Assembly: GCF_037977235.1 (NCBI RefSeq)
Contig: NZ_CP150276.1
Location: 1,984,001-2,048,000 of the forward strand
Direction: 5' to 3'
DNA: 64,000 bases
Origin: Paenibacillus sp. FSL K6-0276
Lineage (GTDB): Bacteria > Bacillota > Bacilli > Paenibacillales > Paenibacillaceae
The position numbers and the translations under genes are program-made. Each line of letters opens with the position of its first letter. Positions within the stretch are counted from its first letter, which is position 1. Below the pieces are notes generated by a model. It did not search any database. It saw only the letters and a list, made by a program, of their open reading frames with translations, and had not been told where the DNA came from. Shown here piece by piece: positions 46,951 through 55,459 of the stretch.

Positions 46951-47205
46951 GTGGAACGCGAATTATTCGAATTTTGCGAAGGCGTTTACATGGGGAATTT
47001 GGGACCAACTTACGAGACACCTGCAGAGGTAAGAATGGCCCGCCTTATGAGTGCTGATGCCGTTGGGATGTCCACGGTCCCAGAGGTGATCGTTGCCCGT
47101 CATGCCGGAATGGAAGTGCTTGGAATCTCATGCATTACTAATAAAGCAGCAGGAATTCTGGAACAGTCATTGTCTCATGAGGAAGTCGTGGAAGCCACAG
47201 AGTAA
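46951..47205 (+). pseudogene. Purine nucleoside phosphorylase, C-terminal fragment
   Basis: The 84-residue frame contains '[60 protein letters not shown]', the ligand-binding core of trimeric purine nucleoside phosphorylase. The first two thirds of the roughly 270-residue enzyme are missing, and it abuts the MFS gene. It is a deletion remnant. Confidence 0.85.
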
Positions 47206-47295
47206 GTTAAGCTGAAATTTCTAAATCTTGTGCTCGGGATCATTGAAGAGATGTAGTTGTTTTTCACTATAAGCAAAAAGGAGAGCGATCAACCC

Positions 47296-48111
47296 ATGAA
47301 AGAACAGTTCGTATCGATTCCTAACGGAAGTCATAATATTCCCGGTATAATGGTAAGCCCATCAGGAGCAACAAAGGATAAACCAGCTCCTATGGTATTG
47401 CTGTTGCATGGTACGGGTGGTAATAAAAATGAACTTGGAGATATCTACAAACGACTAGCTGCTCAATTGGCATCAAGAGGATATGCATCTTTGCGGATCG
47501 ACTTTGCAGGAGGCGGGGATAGTTCCCAACCCTATGTTGAGAATAATTTCGATGATTCAGTCGCGGATGCTCTGAAATCGGTCGAATTCCTCACTAATGA
47601 TTCAGGAATAGATAATAATCGGATCGGTGTATTGGGTTACAGCCAAGGAGGACGAATAGCGCAAGTAGTAGCAGGCCGCGTACCAAAAGTAAAAGCACTT
47701 GCAACCTGGTCATCCGCGCCGTCAAACGGTGCAGAAGATTTAGAGCTTATGTTCAAAGTTACCGATGAAGCCCATGAGAAAGGTTCGGTTATGGTTACGA
47801 TGCCATGGGGTACTCAATTAGAATTCGGTAAAAAATTCTTTACAGCGATGGAAAATTCTCGTGCTCTTGATGAGATTGCCAAATATAAAGGCCCATTGCT
47901 CGCAATTGGAGGTTCTGAAGATCCTGTCGTTTCACCTCTATTGGCAAGGAAATTAGTGCAACATGCTGGGAGTACCGATGTGAATCTGCGTATTATTGAT
48001 GGAGCAGATCATGGTTTCAACATATTCGTTGGTGACAAATTAAATCCTGATCAATCCATTGCAGAGGGACTCTTAAAGATAACAACAGACTGGTTTGCTG
48101 AAAAACTGTAA
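47296..48111 (+). CDS. Alpha/beta hydrolase (dienelactone-hydrolase-like)
   Basis: The protein is about 271 residues. 'MVLLLHGTGGNKNE' gives the oxyanion region, 'IGVLGYSQGGRIAQVV' the nucleophile elbow (serine in GYSQGG), 'GGSEDPVVSP' a probable acid and 'IDGADHGFN' the histidine. GGAGAGCG lies before ATG 47296, which is chosen over the longer frame from 47257. It is cytoplasmic with unknown substrate, the second hydrolase within 3 kb. Confidence 0.87.
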   Translation: MKEQFVSIPNGSHNIPGIMVSPSGATKDKPAPMVLLLHGTGGNKNELGDIYKRLAAQLASRGYASLRIDFAGGGDSSQPYVENNFDDSVADALKSVEFLTNDSGIDNNRIGVLGYSQGGRIAQVVAGRVPKVKALATWSSAPSNGAEDLELMFKVTDEAHEKGSVMVTMPWGTQLEFGKKFFTAMENSRALDEIAKYKGPLLAIGGSEDPVVSPLLARKLVQHAGSTDVNLRIIDGADHGFNIFVGDKLNPDQSIAEGLLKITTDWFAEKL

Positions 48112-48122
48112 CTATCATGAAA

Positions 48123-48163
48123 GAATAGTTGGACAGGACGTTATTCCGGCCCAACTATTTTTT
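48123..48163 (+). terminator. Rho-independent terminator
   Basis: AATAGTTGG pairs with CCAACTATT and is followed by a T run. Confidence 0.85.
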
Positions 48164-48440
48164 CATGTAATTTGTAATCGTGAAAATTATACGGCGATGA
48201 TCTATTCTTTAATCGTTCGAATCTTTGAACGAATTCTAACAATTGCACGAAATTAGCATGTGATATTCTAAGCCGTAGCCTAAATCTTAAAAATTGTACC
48301 CGCGAAATTCGAGGAGTATATGATTCAATAACTATGCATTATGAAATTGATTCGGATTTAGTTCTATTTATTTTCTCCAACGGCTGAGGTTGCGCATTCC
48401 AACTAACGGGATATAATGTATATCGAGGAGGAGTATCTTA
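48164..48440. other. Upstream region of the GntR gene
   Basis: No gene is seen. A small CGTTC/GAACG hairpin occurs near 48217-48234. The GAGGAGGAG ribosome site of the GntR gene lies at its end. Confidence 0.4.
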
Positions 48441-49175
48441 ATGCCGATTAAAAATAAAGACAAGTCCCATCTATATTTGGATGTTTATGATAAAATACTA
48501 AAACTAATTAATGAGGGAGTTTATCCGGTGGGAAGTAAATTGCCTGCGGAATTGGAACTTTCCAAAATGATGAATGTTAGTAGGATGACTTTACGCCAAG
48601 CCTTAAGCTTACTCCAAGAAGATGGCTATATCGTAACGATCCATGGACAAGGAAACTTTATAAAAGATAATACACAATTACGAAGTGTTGGATTAGAGAA
48701 AATAGGGGATACAGTTTCTAATTGTTGTACGGAAGCTATTGATGACATTGATTCCAACTTTCGCCTTGAATTTGTCAATGATTATGATTATATGAAAAAA
48801 CTGTTCGGTATTAATTCGGCAGTGTGTATTGGATTTAACAGGTGGTACAAAAGTAAAAATGAAATTGTTGCGCACACCTTTTCCATACTGCCAAGTGAAA
48901 TCGCTTCAAAATTTCAAGTAAATCTTAATAATAAAGAATGTCTTTTCGAATTGCTTGAAGAACGAATTTATGAATATGCACATTCTTCGACAATAGAGGT
49001 TAAATTCACAAAATCCGTAATCCCCACTTCGACCCATCGACTCCATTCAAACAATGATTTATATACACTATTAATTGAGAGTTTATATGATTCGATTGGC
49101 CATGTTATTCTCCAGAATAAAATATATATACCGACCGAATTCAGCTCGATTAAAATTAATCGGATAAATAAATAG
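48441..49175 (+). CDS. GntR-family regulator (HutC-like, UTRA domain)
   Basis: This 244-residue protein has an N-terminal winged helix 'LYLDVYDKILKLINEGVYPVGSKLPAELELSKMMNVSRMTLRQALSLLQEDGYIVTIHGQGNFI' and a C-terminal UTRA-like ligand domain. Such regulators sense sugars, amino acids or nucleosides. The start follows GAGGAGGAG. A remnant of a DUF5808-type membrane protein follows downstream, and a purine nucleoside phosphorylase fragment lies upstream of the hydrolase. The target is not evident. Confidence 0.88.
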   Translation: MPIKNKDKSHLYLDVYDKILKLINEGVYPVGSKLPAELELSKMMNVSRMTLRQALSLLQEDGYIVTIHGQGNFIKDNTQLRSVGLEKIGDTVSNCCTEAIDDIDSNFRLEFVNDYDYMKKLFGINSAVCIGFNRWYKSKNEIVAHTFSILPSEIASKFQVNLNNKECLFELLEERIYEYAHSSTIEVKFTKSVIPTSTHRLHSNNDLYTLLIESLYDSIGHVILQNKIYIPTEFSSIKINRINK

Positions 49176-49289
49176 ATATTGCTGAAGCCAAGCGATATTT
49201 CTGAAAGCCGGATTCTATCTATGTTTCCACCCGTGTCAGTACGTGGATTATAAAGTTCATAAGTTAAGTTGGAAATTGAAATTTAATTG

Positions 49290-49310
49290 GAGGGCGCAAG
49301 CCCTCTTTTT
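49290..49310 (+). terminator. Rho-independent terminator of the GntR gene
   Basis: GAGGGC pairs with GCCCTC over the stable GCAA tetraloop and is followed by TTTTT. Confidence 0.9.
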
Positions 49311-49329
49311 ATTTTTCAATCATCCTTAT

Positions 49330-49567
49330 GCCTTGCTTAAAGGAAAACATGAGATTCTTTAAACGAATGATGATGAATATTGGATCAATGGGACAACGTA
49401 TAATAACCCAGATGATCGCTGTTATGGTTTCGAAGCGGCTTGGGATTGGAACAACGATTAATATTGGGACAAAAACGGGTAAGAGTATATATTACAGCCT
49501 CTTTGTATTCGTTGCATTGCTTTTGACAATTTCAGCTTACCAAGAGGCGGAAGAACAAATGACGTAG
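49330..49567 (+). pseudogene. DUF5808-type membrane protein remnant
   Basis: One frame reads 'NDDEYWINGTTYNNPDDR', like the start of a DUF5808 domain ('DDxYWxxGxxYxNPxD'). A shifted frame continues 'SKRLGIGTTINIGTKTGKSIYYSLFVFVALLLTISAY', the usual 'KRxGxGxTxN' end plus a membrane helix. The N-terminal membrane part is missing and a frameshift lies near 49420. It is recognised by motif only. Confidence 0.55.
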
Positions 49568-49603
49568 CGACGGATACAGTAGCTAGACTGAACGTACTTA
49601 TGC

Positions 49604-49730
49604 GGAACTGCTGAAAGGGAGTGGGAATTTTCGTTGAATTTAAAATAAATCGTATGAAGTAGACCCCTATTGTGATAGAATAATCTAGTTGTCCTAGTTT
49701 CCGGAAATTCATTCCATTCCAGCAATTCTC
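49604..49730. repeat. Long imperfect inverted repeat
   Basis: The left arm (49604-49631, GGAACTGCTGAAAGGGAG...) and right arm (49703-49730) pair over about 27 bases with several mismatches, around a loop of about 70 bases that is A/T-rich. It is comparable in scale to the element at 9547-9655 but not identical to it. It could be a decayed miniature element or a structured RNA. Confidence 0.45.
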
Positions 49731-49834
49731 ATGAGATTTATAGGTGGATAATCGAGGAAATATGAGCATTCAAGAGTATTAACAAGAATTCTTGGAGATT
49801 TTAAACAATAATCATCATTTTTTGTCGGTTTTTA

Positions 49835-49863
49835 TTGATTTATTCAAAAAAATTATGTATAAT
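49835..49863 (+). promoter_or_regulatory. Strong sigma-A promoter of the carboxynorspermidine operon
   Basis: TTGATT at 49835-49840 is followed after 17 bases by TATAAT at 49858-49863. The predicted leader is about 40 bases. Confidence 0.8.
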
Positions 49864-49907
49864 CAGCCTTGTTGATTTTGCAAATGGAATTTTAGGAGGT
49901 TTTTATT

Positions 49908-51107
49908 TTGGGAAAAGCGTTAATTATTGGCGCTGGCGGTGTTTCCAGTGTTGTTGTTCACAAATGCTGCCAGAACCCGGATGTATTTGAAGAGATCTGC
50001 ATAGCTAGCAGAACTGTCTCTAAATGTGACGCTCTGAAAGATAAATTAGCCGGAGGCCGCACGAAGATTTCTACTGCTCAGGTCGATGCAGATAATACGG
50101 ACGAAGTCATTGAACTGATCAAGAGCTTTGAGCCGGATGTCGTTATTAATGTCGCTCTCCCATATCAGGACCTGACGATCATGGATGCGTGCCTGGCAAC
50201 AGGAGTGCACTATGTAGATACTGCCAACTATGAACCACAAGATACAGCGAAATTTGAATACTCTTGGCAGTGGGCTTACAAAGAAAGATTCGAAAAAGCA
50301 GGCCTTACCGCGTTGCTTGGTAGTGGATTTGACCCAGGTGTAACGGGTGTGTTCACGGCTTACGCGCAAAAGCATTATTTTGATGAGATTCATACCATTG
50401 ATATTGTAGACGCCAACGCTGGCGATCACGGATATCCATTTGCAACTAACTTTAATCCTGAAATCAATATTCGTGAAATTACAGCCAATGGCCGCTATTT
50501 CGAGAATGGCGAGTGGATTGAAACTGCACCACTTTCCGAGAAAAAAGTATACGATCTTCCGGAAATTGGACCGAAGGATATTTATCTTTTGTATCATGAA
50601 GAATTGGAATCTTTGTCCGTTAACATCAAGGGCGTGAAAAAGATCCGTTTCTGGATGACTTTCTCACAGAACTACCTGACACACCTGAAAGTGCTTGAGA
50701 ATGTTGGTATGACTTCTATCGAGCCTATCATGTATGAAGGTAAAGAGATCGTTCCTCTTCAATTTTTGAAAGCTATTTTGCCGGACCCAGCTTCCCTGGG
50801 ACCGAGAACAAAAGGAAAAACTAACATTGGATGTATCATCCAAGGAACCAAAGACGGAAAGCCAAAAACTTATTATGTGTACAATGTTTGCGATCATGAA
50901 GAGTGCTATGCAGAGGTTGGCTCCCAAGCCATTTCCTACACTACAGGCGTTCCTGCAATGATCGGAGCTATGTTAATTATAAAAGGTATCTGGAGGAAAC
51001 CAGGCGTATTCAACGTTGAAGAGTTCGATCCAGATCCATTCATGGAAGCTTTAAATAAACATGGTCTGCCTTGGCAAGAAGATTTCTCGCCAACGCTGTT
51101 AGACTAA
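49908..51107 (+). CDS. Carboxynorspermidine/carboxyspermidine dehydrogenase
   Basis: This 399-residue protein belongs to the saccharopine dehydrogenase superfamily: an N-terminal Rossmann fold ('ALIIGAGGVSSVVVHKCCQNPDVFEEICIASRT') and 'LLGSGFDPGVTGVFTAYAQKHYFDEIHTIDIVDANAGDHGYPFATNFNPEINIREI', typical of carboxynorspermidine synthase. It condenses aspartate semialdehyde with a diamine (putrescine or diaminopropane) using NADPH. TTG 49908 follows AGGAGG and is clearly the start. The decarboxylase gene follows after nine bases, so the pair completes the route to spermidine or norspermidine. Confidence 0.93.
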   Translation: MGKALIIGAGGVSSVVVHKCCQNPDVFEEICIASRTVSKCDALKDKLAGGRTKISTAQVDADNTDEVIELIKSFEPDVVINVALPYQDLTIMDACLATGVHYVDTANYEPQDTAKFEYSWQWAYKERFEKAGLTALLGSGFDPGVTGVFTAYAQKHYFDEIHTIDIVDANAGDHGYPFATNFNPEINIREITANGRYFENGEWIETAPLSEKKVYDLPEIGPKDIYLLYHEELESLSVNIKGVKKIRFWMTFSQNYLTHLKVLENVGMTSIEPIMYEGKEIVPLQFLKAILPDPASLGPRTKGKTNIGCIIQGTKDGKPKTYYVYNVCDHEECYAEVGSQAISYTTGVPAMIGAMLIIKGIWRKPGVFNVEEFDPDPFMEALNKHGLPWQEDFSPTLLD

Positions 51108-51116
51108 GGCGCGATA

Positions 51117-52253
51117 ATGGATATAGATATCAGCGCAGTACCATCACCTAGTTACCTTGTAGATGAAAGATTGCTTACCCGCAATCTTGAGATTATGAAT
51201 TCTGTACAAGAACGCACTGGAGCTAAGATTTTGCTCGCGCAAAAAGGATTCTCCATGCATTCCTTGTATCCCCTAGTTGGGAAGTACTTGCATGGCGTAA
51301 CTTCCAGCTCCTTGTTCGAAGCCAGACTTGGTTATGAAAAAATGGGCAAAGAGGTTCACGTCTACGCACCTGCTTATATAGAAAGTGAATTCGATGAGTT
51401 GCTTGAATACTCCGATCACATTGTGTTCAATTCTTTTGATCAGTGGAATAGATTCAAGGATCGCGTTAAGAATGCACCAAAGCACATCAGCTGCGGCATT
51501 CGAGTGAATCCGGAATATTCCGAGATTGAAGTTCCGCTGTATGATCCGTGCTACAATTATTCCAGAATGGGAGTAACCCTCCCTAACTTCAGACCGGAAG
51601 AGCTTGAGGGCATTGATGGATTACATTTCCATACGATGTGTGAACAGAATTCGGATACACTAGAGCGTACGCTCAAGGTAGTCGAAGAGAAGTTCGGACC
51701 TTATCTTAAAGGAATGAAATGGCTTAATTTCGGTGGCGGTCATCATATTACACGTCCCGATTATGATCTGGAGACCTTAATCAAGTGCATTCTGCACATG
51801 AAAGAGACTTACGGTGTGGAAATCTATCTGGAGCCGGGTGAGGCAGTTGCTCTCAATACTGGATATCTGGTAGCTACCGTTCTCGATGTGATGCATAACG
51901 GAATGGACATTGCGATTCTCGATACCTCGGCAGAGTGCCACATGCCGGACGTACTGGCTATGCCTTACCGTCCGAACATTATCGATGCTGGACAACCTGG
52001 AGAATATCCTTATACGTACAGATTAGGTGGGATGACTTGCCTAGCTGGAGATGTTATTGGAGATTATTCCTTCAAGGAGCCTTTGAAATACGGCGATAGA
52101 CTCGTATTCCTTGATATGGCGCATTATTCCATGGTGAAGAACCATATGTTTAACGGCGTGAATCTGCCTTCCATTGTTAGTTACAATGAAGAAGAGGGAA
52201 TCAAAGTAATCAAACAGTTCGCTTTCGAAGATTTCAGCGAACGTTTATCTTAA
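51117..52253 (+). CDS. nspC: Carboxynorspermidine decarboxylase
   Basis: This 378-residue PLP enzyme of the alanine-racemase-like fold III group has lysine K43 in 'LLAQKGFSM' for the cofactor. Other family blocks are 'EGIDGLHFHTMCEQNSDTLERTL', 'WLNFGGGHHITRPDYD', 'EPGEAV' and 'DTSAECHMPDVLAMPYRP'. It removes the carboxyl group of carboxy(nor)spermidine to give the free polyamine. The weak ribosome site and the nine-base gap to the dehydrogenase suggest translational coupling. The operon ends with a terminator at 52264. Confidence 0.95.
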   Translation: MDIDISAVPSPSYLVDERLLTRNLEIMNSVQERTGAKILLAQKGFSMHSLYPLVGKYLHGVTSSSLFEARLGYEKMGKEVHVYAPAYIESEFDELLEYSDHIVFNSFDQWNRFKDRVKNAPKHISCGIRVNPEYSEIEVPLYDPCYNYSRMGVTLPNFRPEELEGIDGLHFHTMCEQNSDTLERTLKVVEEKFGPYLKGMKWLNFGGGHHITRPDYDLETLIKCILHMKETYGVEIYLEPGEAVALNTGYLVATVLDVMHNGMDIAILDTSAECHMPDVLAMPYRPNIIDAGQPGEYPYTYRLGGMTCLAGDVIGDYSFKEPLKYGDRLVFLDMAHYSMVKNHMFNGVNLPSIVSYNEEEGIKVIKQFAFEDFSERLS

Positions 52254-52263
52254 TATAAAAAAA

Positions 52264-52297
52264 AGGTGCCTCCTTTAGATAGAGGCACCTTTTTTTA
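52264..52297. terminator. Terminator of the nspC operon
   Basis: AGGTGCCTC pairs perfectly with GAGGCACCT and is followed by seven T. The A-rich left flank also lets it serve the convergent stalk-protein gene. Confidence 0.92.
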
Positions 52298-52304
52298 TTG
52301 CTCC

Positions 52305-53825
52305 TTATTGCATCGTGATGGCGATACGCTCCTCCTGCGGGAGCCACTCGACGCTGGCTCCGAGTTGTTCACTAATAAAGCGAAGCGGCAGATACATCGA
52401 ACCGTTTACGATGAAAGGCAGTGTAGGAAGATTCACAGATTTATTGTTCACCAAGGTCGCTCCAGTTACACTGTTAATACTGATGGCGAGAGCCGGTTTA
52501 TCTGTAGCGGTTCGTGTGATCATAATTTGTTTATCTATTGTTTTCGCTGCTGTAATGTTCTCTTTATAGGTAATTGTGGCACCTAATTTTTCGAAGAGTG
52601 ATCGAAGGGGGACGAAATTTTGACCGTTTCGAGTAATAACTCCATTTGAGAGAGAGATAGATTCTCCGTTTAAGGAGATCGAAATAGGCTTTTGCACTGG
52701 AACGGGGGCATCATGGCTGAATTCATAGTCGCCGTAGCCCAGCTGTGCCTCTTTATTGACGCCCCAGCCCCAGAGTGAGCCGTCTTTCTTTTGCATGATG
52801 ATGTGTCGTGCACCTTTCTTTATGTTACTAACTTCTGTTTCGAGAAGTGTGAATTTTGAATCAGCGGGTATTGTTTCACTTCCGATAGAAGTCTGGTAGA
52901 CATTTCCTTCCCCAGTTAATGCAACAATAGTACGTTCTACGATGTAAGCATCGACAACATTTTTGATCCCTTTTAGCAAAATCGGTGATTGTTCATGATA
53001 GATTGTTCCATCAGAGTAACCTGTAATCGTAGCGCCCCAGAACCATAATTGGGATGCCCCATCTATTGCTAATAGGCTGTTCTGATTTCCTTTTAAACTC
53101 TTGATATTACTGATTCCATTGAAGCGTGTCGCAGATAGATTTATTGGAGCTTCAGGATTTTTGTAATAATCTAGGACAGGCCAACTCCATACGGAGCCGT
53201 CCTTCTTAAGTGCTAGATTGTTTTTGATTTGAATAATATCCGTCAAATTCTGGATCGTATCGAAGCTCTTAAAGTCATCGTGTGTAGTGGACACAGTTCC
53301 GTCTTTCTTTAGGAGAATATAACGTGTCCATCCTTTATGAAAACCAGACTCATAATAACCACCTATAGCTGCCACGTTATCGACGCCGGAAACCAGTGTG
53401 AAATCAGAGGTTTTGAGGCCATCGGAATATTGGATGGTGGCGCTCAGAATCGTCCCGTCTCCTTTCAGGGCTATCGTTCTATTTCCCGCGATGAACATAT
53501 CGACCAGATTGTCTAGCTCTTGAACGGGGGTCACTTTAACAGTTTCAGAATATGCCGATGTTCTCCATTGCCAGACTGAAAGGTCTTTTTTCATTACATA
53601 TTGAGAATTAAAGTATGCTTGTACCTCATTCAGGTCATGGATTTGAGTAGGGACGGAACGATTGCCTCCCCATACCCAGAAGGAACCATCCGTTTTGGTC
53701 AGATAATCCGCTCCATACGAAGTGAGGCTGGTAGTCGTGACAGACTTCTCTGCTGCAACTGCGCTTACGTTAGAGGCGAGGCTTAATACTAGAAGAGCAC
53801 TAACTATGCTGAGCCATTTTTTCAT
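52305..53825 (-). CDS. Secreted RCC1-like/copper-amine-oxidase-N domain protein
   Basis: The protein is about 506 residues, with a signal peptide ('KKWLSIVSALLVLSLASNVSAVAA'). About 340 residues of degenerate RCC1-type repeats follow ('SLWGWGVNKEAQLGYGDYEFSHDAPVPV' is the clearest). It ends in a copper-amine-oxidase-N domain ('NFVPLRSLFEKLGATITYKE...SMYLPLRFISEQLGASVEWLPQEERI'). The stalk domain is widespread on Paenibacillus secreted proteins and is thought to mediate interactions. The longer frame from 53936 is not used because AGAGAGG points to ATG 53825. A broken paralogue lies at 42585-43891. Confidence 0.85.
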   Translation of the reverse strand: MKKWLSIVSALLVLSLASNVSAVAAEKSVTTTSLTSYGADYLTKTDGSFWVWGGNRSVPTQIHDLNEVQAYFNSQYVMKKDLSVWQWRTSAYSETVKVTPVQELDNLVDMFIAGNRTIALKGDGTILSATIQYSDGLKTSDFTLVSGVDNVAAIGGYYESGFHKGWTRYILLKKDGTVSTTHDDFKSFDTIQNLTDIIQIKNNLALKKDGSVWSWPVLDYYKNPEAPINLSATRFNGISNIKSLKGNQNSLLAIDGASQLWFWGATITGYSDGTIYHEQSPILLKGIKNVVDAYIVERTIVALTGEGNVYQTSIGSETIPADSKFTLLETEVSNIKKGARHIIMQKKDGSLWGWGVNKEAQLGYGDYEFSHDAPVPVQKPISISLNGESISLSNGVITRNGQNFVPLRSLFEKLGATITYKENITAAKTIDKQIMITRTATDKPALAISINSVTGATLVNNKSVNLPTLPFIVNGSMYLPLRFISEQLGASVEWLPQEERIAITMQ

Positions 53826-54028
53826 AGGAATACCTCTCTTTTTCTTATTAGATAGTTTTAATATGCCCACACTAAAATCCATTATCTTACAATTATACGC
53901 TCGAACTACTGAAAAAGTTTCTTCATAATTACACACTCACAGGAAAGGTCTCATGTGATACAATAATTTAGTCTGTTTTTTAAAATCAGCTATTGAAGGG
54001 TTCGTATCTGAGGAGGAAGTCAGCGTCA

Positions 54029-54652
54029 ATGAAACATGCACCGTTTATTGCAGTGGAAGGCCCAATCGGGGCTGGAAAAACAACATTAGCTGCTATGCTA
54101 GCAGAGGAATTAAATTTACCGATCATTAAAGAGATTGTCGATGAGAATCCGTTTCTGGCTAAATTTTATGAGAACATGGACGATTGGAGTTTTCAACTGG
54201 AGATGTTTTTTCTCTGTAATCGGTATAAGCAGCTTGAAGATACCGTGACGCAGTACATAGATAAAGGGAACCCGGTCATTTCGGATTACCATATTTATAA
54301 GAACCTCATCTTTGGAGAACGAACGCTGAATGGAACGAAACGTGAAAAGTATCGGCAAATTTATCATGTGCTTACGGATGACCTGCCAAAGCCGAATATT
54401 ATTCTCTATATTAAAGCTAATTTAGATACGTTATTAACCAGGATTGAAAAGCGTGGGCGGTCCTTTGAAGAGGGAATGGATACTGCGTATTTGGAGCAAT
54501 TAATTAAAGATTATGATGAAGCGATGGCCTCTCTAGCCATTCAGGAGCCGTCGACCGTAATTATTACCATTGATGGAAATGCAGTCGATTTCGTGGAGAA
54601 TCCAGAACACTTCACTGAAATTGTCTCTTATATAAAGGAGCTAATGAAATGA
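54029..54652 (+). CDS. dgk: Deoxynucleoside kinase (deoxyguanosine kinase type)
   Basis: The protein is 207 residues. Its P-loop is 'VEGPIGAGKTTLA' and the DRS-like region is 'ISDYHIYKNLIFGERTL'; 'YIKANLDTLLTRIEKRGRSFE' is the lid. It phosphorylates purine deoxynucleosides for salvage. The start at ATG 54029, behind AGGAGG, is shorter than the longest open frame. It overlaps the next kinase gene by ATGA, as in the paired kinases of Bacillus (yaaG/yaaF). Confidence 0.9.
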   Translation: MKHAPFIAVEGPIGAGKTTLAAMLAEELNLPIIKEIVDENPFLAKFYENMDDWSFQLEMFFLCNRYKQLEDTVTQYIDKGNPVISDYHIYKNLIFGERTLNGTKREKYRQIYHVLTDDLPKPNIILYIKANLDTLLTRIEKRGRSFEEGMDTAYLEQLIKDYDEAMASLAIQEPSTVIITIDGNAVDFVENPEHFTEIVSYIKELMK

Positions 54653-55302
54653 ATTCATATCATATCCCGGAAAACGCCATAATTACCGTGGCTGGAACAG
54701 TGGGGGTGGGGAAGTCCACTCTAACAGACGCTTTGGCTAAAAGGCTTAATTTTCAAACCTCACTAGAGCAGGTTGATCAAAACCCATATCTCGAAAAGTT
54801 TTATCATGATTTTGAGAGATGGAGCTTTCACCTGCAAATCTATTTTCTAGCTGAACGTTTTAAAGAGCAAAAGAAGATGTTCGAACTGGGCGGTGGTTTT
54901 GTTCAAGACCGTTCCATTTATGAAGATACCGGTATTTTTGCGAAAATGCATGCGGATCAAGGTACGATGTCCAAAACGGACTATGAAACTTACACCAGCC
55001 TATATGAAGCTATGGTTATGACGCCGTACTTCCCGCACCCTGATGTGCTGATTTACATTGAAGGTAGCCTGCCTTCCATCCTGACGCGAATTAATGAACG
55101 TGGTCGTGAGATGGAAATTCAAACGGATGTTTCCTACTGGGAGCATATGCATGGCAGATATTCGAAATGGATCAACGAGTTTACAGCTTGCCCTGTGCTC
55201 CGTTTGAACATTGATGATTATGATGTCAATGATTCGGCTTCGATGTCGGATATTCTTGTGAAGGTTGGCGAAGCGATTCGTAAGCCTGTCGACAAAAAAT
55301 AA
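54649..55302 (+). CDS. dck: Deoxyadenosine/deoxycytidine kinase
   Basis: The protein is 217 residues. The P-loop is 'VAGTVGVGKSTLTDAL', the 'VQDRSIYEDTGIFAKM' block carries the catalytic base region, and the lid is 'LTRINERGREMEI'. It accepts deoxyadenosine and deoxycytidine, and its stop is followed by a terminator. The ATGA overlap with dgk implies translational coupling of the salvage pair. Confidence 0.92.
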   Translation: MNSYHIPENAIITVAGTVGVGKSTLTDALAKRLNFQTSLEQVDQNPYLEKFYHDFERWSFHLQIYFLAERFKEQKKMFELGGGFVQDRSIYEDTGIFAKMHADQGTMSKTDYETYTSLYEAMVMTPYFPHPDVLIYIEGSLPSILTRINERGREMEIQTDVSYWEHMHGRYSKWINEFTACPVLRLNIDDYDVNDSASMSDILVKVGEAIRKPVDKK

Positions 55303-55319
55303 TAAGCGATGATCAGAAG

Positions 55320-55349
55320 CAGCGCCTGGAGTTTGGGTGCTGTTTTTTT
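55320..55349 (+). terminator. Terminator of the dgk-dck pair
   Basis: CAGCGCC pairs with GGTGCTG (one G-T pair) and is followed by seven T. Confidence 0.85.
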
Positions 55350-55459
55350 GTTCGAACAAATTTTGGGAAAATTCGGAATTTCCATTTGACTTCAATTGGG
55401 AGTTGACGCAAAATAAGAGGGAGATGATGTAAATTTGAATTTTTCGGGGAGAATTGTAC

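Larger units (their letters stand above)
49176..49907. other. Intergenic region between GntR and carboxynorspermidine genes
   Basis: It holds a terminator (49290), the DUF5808 remnant (49330-49567), a long imperfect inverted repeat (49604-49730) and a strong promoter (49835-49863). Confidence 0.65.

Noticed and set aside
50046-50597. 183-codon reverse frame inside the carboxynorspermidine dehydrogenase gene
   Set aside because: It is antisense to a well-conserved gene with no start signal.
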